Assembly: GCF_024158915.1 (NCBI RefSeq) | Contig: NZ_JAMZGF010000033.1 | Location: forward strand, 1 to 54,459 | Source: Chryseobacterium sp. S0630 | GTDB taxonomy: Bacteria > Bacteroidota > Bacteroidia > Flavobacteriales > Weeksellaceae | Direction of reading: 5' to 3' | Length of the DNA stretch: 54,459 bases | Shown here: positions 51,247 through 54,459 of the stretch, one piece after another | Layout of the letters: the number at the start of each line of letters is the position of its first letter | Numbering within the stretch: position 1 is the stretch's first letter | Notes under the pieces: generated by a model | What the model saw: only the letters and a program-made list of their open reading frames with translations | Database searches by the model: none | What the model was told of the DNA's origin: nothing | Program-made: the position numbers and the translations under genes

Positions 51247-51723
51247 ATGCCCGTAAAACAGAATAACATATCGGAACTTGCTCTGGAGCTTGGCCTTGCA
51301 ATGAGTGAAATGAAAAGCCGTCTTCGACAGAAAATCCAGACTATTATTAATGAATATGATCCGGATTTGTCATTTGAACTGATTGAAATCCTGGGATTGC
51401 TTTCACGCAATAGTGGCATCAACCAGCAGGAAATAGGAAATAAGGTAAGCAAAGACAAGTCAAGTATCACCTATCTTATCAACAGTCTTGTGAAACGAGA
51501 TCTTGTTGAGCGGATCGCTGATAAAAACGATAGGAGAAATAAACAGATCTTTTTAACTCCAAAAGGTAGACAGATTGTAGAAACTGTTTATCCCTGGGCG
51601 TTGGATCTTTATAAAAAGGCAGCTGATGGCATTCATGAAGAAGAGATCATTAAAGCATTGCTTCTGGTAAAAAAAATGACAGCCAACCTGGAAGAATCAG
51701 GACCAAAACATAATACAATATGA
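51247..51723 (+). CDS. MarR family transcriptional regulator
   Basis: 158 residues, the usual MarR length, from the ATG at 51247; an in-frame TTG at 51193 would add 18 atypical residues. The winged helix is clear: NSGINQQEIGNKVSKDKSSI for the recognition helices and DRRNKQIFLTPKGRQIV for the wing. MarR dimers bind palindromes and usually repress their own operon; the 24-bp palindrome at 51144 fits. The stop overlaps the start of the Usp gene as ATGA. The inducing ligand is unknown. Confidence 0.93.
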   Translation: MPVKQNNISELALELGLAMSEMKSRLRQKIQTIINEYDPDLSFELIEILGLLSRNSGINQQEIGNKVSKDKSSITYLINSLVKRDLVERIADKNDRRNKQIFLTPKGRQIVETVYPWALDLYKKAADGIHEEEIIKALLLVKKMTANLEESGPKHNTI

Positions 51724-52562
51724 GAACAATCCTTGTACCTGTTGATTTTACATCAACTACGGAAAATGCAGTAAGAATTGCCGCAGATTGGGCAAAAACC
51801 TACGAATATCAAAACATCATCTTACTCAAAACAGCGGGAGAATCTGAATTTGATTATCTGCATATTGCAGAAGGGCATTCATTTGTGAATGAAGAAAGTG
51901 TCAATAATTTGCTGCAGAGAACAGAATTATTATTTGATGAGCTAAGCAGAATTATTACAGAAAAGTCACCTGAAGTTAAAGTTTCCAGAGTATTGAGTGA
52001 TTGGACTCTTACCAGAAGTATTAATGAGCTTTTAAAAAACCAACCGTCTGTGGAACTGATTATTCTGGGCAGTGATGACCAGACTTCATCCACTGATAGT
52101 TTTGTTTCTGAGAATATTATAAGTATTGCCAGAACAAGTCCGGTGAAAACCCTGATTGTACCTCACAGCTACCATTATACTCCTGTTAAGAATATATTCA
52201 TTCCTTGTGATATCAAAGGTATTAAAAGATTGGAAAGACTTTTTCATCACAAATCCGTTATTCATAAACAAGATGTTCGTCTTTCATTTTTGAATATTAA
52301 CACCAGCGAAAAAGAGGACGAGAGCCAAAAAAAGGAACTGGAAGATTATATCCGTGAACATTTAACGGAAATTCCAAGCAGTATTCATTATTCTCATGAT
52401 GAGAATATTATCAAGGGTATCCTTAACTTTGCTATATCTGATAAAGCAGATCTTATTATAGCACTACCCGGTAAACACAGCTTTTTGTATTATCTGGCAA
52501 GCAGAAGTATTTCTGAAGGAATTTACCAGAACACCCATCAGCCTGTTTTAATTTTAAAATAA
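51720..52562 (+). CDS. Universal stress protein, two UspA domains
   Basis: 280 residues with two UspA-type halves. The first begins TILVPVDFTSTTENAVRIAA and ends with the strand VKTLIVPH; the second begins NIFIPCDIKG and ends QPVLILK. The ATP-binding Gly motif (Gx2Gx9GS/T) is only partly kept (LIILGSDDQTSSTDSF), so nucleotide binding is uncertain. It is translationally coupled to the MarR gene by a 4-nt overlap, so it should respond to the MarR ligand rather than to general starvation signals. Confidence 0.9.
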   Translation: MRTILVPVDFTSTTENAVRIAADWAKTYEYQNIILLKTAGESEFDYLHIAEGHSFVNEESVNNLLQRTELLFDELSRIITEKSPEVKVSRVLSDWTLTRSINELLKNQPSVELIILGSDDQTSSTDSFVSENIISIARTSPVKTLIVPHSYHYTPVKNIFIPCDIKGIKRLERLFHHKSVIHKQDVRLSFLNINTSEKEDESQKKELEDYIREHLTEIPSSIHYSHDENIIKGILNFAISDKADLIIALPGKHSFLYYLASRSISEGIYQNTHQPVLILK

Positions 52563-52590
52563 TAAAAGAACCCAATAAAGTGAATGAAAG

Positions 52591-53187
52591 CTAATAATAA
52601 ATTTTGGTGCTTTCAATTTTAACCATTTTCTGCTCCTCCATTTTCTTGACATATCGAATCACCGTCTCCACACGAAGACCGGTTAAGGTTGCTATTTGCT
52701 GTCTGGTGTAAGGAACCAGAAATGAATAAGGTTCTTCAAATCCGAAATATTTTTTAATATGATCAAAAAGCTTCATGAGCTTTATGATTGGATCTGAAAT
52801 TGCCAGAAAGCTGGAAATCATAAATCTGAAATGCATTCTGTCAGCCATGTATTTATTAATCTCAAGCATTAATTCAGGCTTTTCCAGCAGTATTTCGAGA
52901 ATTTTAGTTTTGGGAATTCTAATAATTTCACAATGGGTAACAGCAATGGCATTAATGGCATAATGATGATCGGTAAATAAATAGCTTTCACCAATACAAT
53001 GTCCATCAAAGGGAAGCCCATGAACAAATTCTTTTCCGTCTTCCAAAAACGTATTGAGTTTCACAGTGCCGTGCCTGATCTGGAAATAATATTTTGCTGC
53101 GGTACCTTCCTGAAAAACAGCATCTCCTGCTTCATAGTTTTCCAGAGTGGCTCCGTGAGAAAATAATAAGTCTTCATTTATGACCAT
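52591..53187 (-). CDS. Crp/Fnr family transcriptional regulator
   Basis: 198 residues. The cyclic-nucleotide-binding fold (AGDAVFQEGTAAKYYFQIRHGTV onward) has a degenerate phosphate-binding cassette (GLPFDGHCIGESYLF instead of GELA-RA). The C-terminal Crp helix-turn-helix is TRQQIATLTGLRVETVIRYVKKM. No cluster of four cysteines is present, so it is not an FNR oxygen sensor. It converges on the Usp gene; its effector and targets are unknown. Confidence 0.9.
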   Translation of the reverse strand: MVINEDLLFSHGATLENYEAGDAVFQEGTAAKYYFQIRHGTVKLNTFLEDGKEFVHGLPFDGHCIGESYLFTDHHYAINAIAVTHCEIIRIPKTKILEILLEKPELMLEINKYMADRMHFRFMISSFLAISDPIIKLMKLFDHIKKYFGFEEPYSFLVPYTRQQIATLTGLRVETVIRYVKKMEEQKMVKIESTKIYY

Positions 53188-53290
53188 CTTGTTATTATTA
53201 ATTTAAATAAAAAATACTTAAAGCATAAGCAATGCCGTAACTTATCAAATACCCAAAACATGGTATATTTTACTATCAACACTACTCATC

Positions 53291-53308
53291 CAGCCTGATA
53301 TCAGGCTG
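53291..53308. repeat. 18-bp perfect palindrome across the hxlR-type stop codon
   Basis: CAGCCTGAT followed by its exact inverted copy. The stop codon of the HxlR-type gene lies in it. There is no T-run, so it is at best a weak terminator or a 3' stabilising hairpin. Confidence 0.5.
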
Positions 53309-53657
53309 TAATTTTCTTTTTATGTTTTGCTCCCCAATCTGCCAGTGCAGCAATAACATCTTTCAGTGACTCGCTGTATGCTGTGGGAACATATTCTACC
53401 AACACCGGCTTCTGGTCTGTGATAACGGTTCTTTCCACCAGATGATTCACCTCCAGCTTTTTCAATTCACTGGATAATACTCTTGCCGAAATACCACTGA
53501 TGGTTCTTTGGAGTTCATTGAAGCGTGTATGCCCACCCAGAATAGCAATCATAACCCGAATGGTCCACCTGCCTCCCAAAACGTACAAAGCATCCTCTGT
53601 AGCAGCCAGATGAGTACTGCACTGCGGCCTTGAGTACACTATTTTTTCTTCTTCCAT
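53301..53657 (-). CDS. HxlR family (DUF24) winged-helix regulator
   Basis: 118 residues, the usual length. The N-terminal cysteine C13 in RPQCSTHLA occupies the position of the redox-active cysteine of YodB/HypR-type regulators, followed by YVLGGRWTIRVM. The winged helix is FNELQRTISGISARVLSSEL with the wing VERTVITDQKPVLVEY. In Bacillus subtilis YodB represses the azoreductase gene azoR1 and is inactivated by quinones. The same gene pair is found here, divergent from an azoreductase gene, with repeated boxes in between. Confidence 0.92.
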   Translation of the reverse strand: MEEEKIVYSRPQCSTHLAATEDALYVLGGRWTIRVMIAILGGHTRFNELQRTISGISARVLSSELKKLEVNHLVERTVITDQKPVLVEYVPTAYSESLKDVIAALADWGAKHKKKITA

Positions 53658-53675
53658 TGTCTCTGTTTTCTGTTG

Positions 53676-53703
53676 TTACTAACCTAAATGTTATTACTAA
53701 CCT
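53676..53703. promoter_or_regulatory. TTACTAACCT x2, candidate HxlR operator
   Basis: TTACTAACCT occurs at 53676-53685 and 53694-53703, 18 nt apart. An inverted TTAGTAA stands at 53726-53732, just before the azoreductase promoter. Together they fill the region between the divergent genes. Confidence 0.5.
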
Positions 53704-53739
53704 TTCGGTAACTACTATCTTTTTATTAGTAAATATAAA

Positions 53740-53747
53740 TAATTTTG
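53740..53747 (+). promoter_or_regulatory. Promoter -7 box, TAATTTTG
   Basis: Exact TAnnTTTG octamer 28 nt before the azoreductase ATG. Confidence 0.55.
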
Positions 53748-53775
53748 AAACATCAATTTTAAAAAAAAATAAAAA

Positions 53776-54378
53776 ATGAAACGAGTACTTCATATTACTT
53801 CAAGTCCAAGAAGCGAGTCATCAATCAGTAAAAAACTGGGAAATGCTGTTGTAGAAAAAATTACATCCAAATATCCTGACAGTGTTTTAAAAAAACGTGA
53901 TCTAGCCAATCCTCTTTTTCCTCATTTGGAAGAAACACATATCAATGCATTTTTTACTCCCGCTGAAAACCGTACTTCTGAGCAGTTGGAAACAGTAAAA
54001 CTTTCAGATACCGTAATTGATGAATTGCATGAAGCAGATATTATCATTATTGAAGCTCCTCTTTACAACTTTAGTATCACGTCTACATTGAAATCATGGC
54101 TTGATCATATTGCCAGAGCAGGAAAAACATTCAGCTATAGCGAAAATGGACCTGAAGGACTGGTAAAAAATAAGAAAGTATATCTTGCTTTTTCCAGTGG
54201 CGGAGTATATTCTGAAGGAGAAAGGCAAGCTTATGACTTTGTAGTTCCTTACTTAAAACAAACGCTTGGATTTATGGGAATGACTGATATTTCCGTTGTC
54301 CGTGCAGAAGGACTTTCTGTTCCGGTTATTCAGGATACGGCCCTGCAAAAAGGCATTGAAAGTATTGTTGTAGAGTAA
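53776..54378 (+). CDS. azoR: FMN-dependent NADH-azoreductase
   Basis: 200 residues, the usual AzoR length, flavodoxin-like fold. SSPRSESSISKKLG (9-22) binds the FMN phosphate, APLYNFSITSTLKSWLDHI binds the isoalloxazine ring and SSGGVY follows. AzoR reduces azo dyes and quinones with two electrons and protects against quinone and thiol stress. It is divergent from the HxlR-type gene and ends with a terminator near the end of the window. Confidence 0.92.
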   Translation: MKRVLHITSSPRSESSISKKLGNAVVEKITSKYPDSVLKKRDLANPLFPHLEETHINAFFTPAENRTSEQLETVKLSDTVIDELHEADIIIIEAPLYNFSITSTLKSWLDHIARAGKTFSYSENGPEGLVKNKKVYLAFSSGGVYSEGERQAYDFVVPYLKQTLGFMGMTDISVVRAEGLSVPVIQDTALQKGIESIVVE

Positions 54379-54389
54379 AAATTAAAAAG

Positions 54390-54420
54390 AAGCCGTCTCA
54401 TTTTCCTTGAGGCGGTTTTT
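54390..54420 (+). terminator. Rho-independent terminator of azoR
   Basis: 9-bp stem GCCGTCTCA/TGAGGCGGT with two G-T pairs, 7-nt loop and T residues. Confidence 0.8.
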
Positions 54421-54459
54421 GTTTATAAACTACCCATATTATTTTTTTAGGATGATTTT

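Overview
The window looks like a chromosomal segment of a flavobacterium of the Weeksellaceae, most likely Chryseobacterium or a close relative. The grounds are high A+T content, many TAnnTTTG promoter octamers, Bacteroidota-type secreted proteins, a parE-parC cluster, and several short peptides with double-glycine leaders of the kind annotated as bacteriocin-like in Chryseobacterium. This is inferred from sequence character; no database search was run. There are about 57 genes (including one candidate leader peptide), one tRNA, no rRNA, no CRISPR array, no recognisable insertion sequence or prophage, and no gene that is clearly broken.

Layout. 1-4548: initiator tRNA, then YrdC/YciO-family protein, CPBP protease, yaaA, prmC, a class-C beta-lactamase-like lipoprotein and a DUF4180 protein. 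4549-7238: a long leader region with a candidate leader peptide, then two secreted proteins, one with a lectin-like domain. 7221-16028 (minus): two linked NAD(P)-dependent oxidoreductase genes, a 7TM-type AraC regulator, a rhomboid protease, and topoisomerase IV (parE, a small membrane protein gene, parC). 16170-21264: a LytS-like propeller sensor kinase and its LytTR regulator, followed by a double-glycine peptide gene whose upstream region carries a 21-bp-spaced direct repeat, then a lipoprotein. 21300-25882: aminotransferase, cardiolipin synthase, SDR and AraC regulator. 26079-27076: a tandem cluster of four Cys-rich double-glycine-leader peptides. 27106-33125: ychF, ferritin, a GH10-like lipoprotein, typA and a further double-glycine peptide. 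33235-44568: household and hypothetical genes (DUF1294, YceI, a plug-domain protein, tex, HAD, RDD, an M28 peptidase, a histone H1-like protein). 44877-54420: a run of regulators each paired with a target: MocR/GNAT-like, AraC/MFS, MarR/Usp, Crp, HxlR/azoreductase, with a secreted sphingomyelinase between.

The most interesting content is the set of six double-glycine-leader peptides at three loci. Five have Cys-rich cores; the four clustered ones share C-x6-C-x4-C-[R/Q], and the fourth carries this module twice with a 28-residue period. No exporter or modifying enzyme lies in the window, so they presumably depend on a peptidase-containing ABC transporter elsewhere. The sixth lies directly behind a LytTR two-component system, an arrangement reminiscent of peptide-signalling loci, but this remains a hypothesis.

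Regulatory sequence is unusually legible in the right third: a 24-bp perfect palindrome upstream of marR, three CTGTAC boxes between the MocR gene and its neighbour, a 20-bp near-palindrome touching the -7 box of an AraC gene, and repeated TTACTAACCT boxes between hxlR and the azoreductase gene. Several small repeat elements are present, including one that has become part of the prmC reading frame and a 131-bp inverted-repeat element that resembles a MITE.
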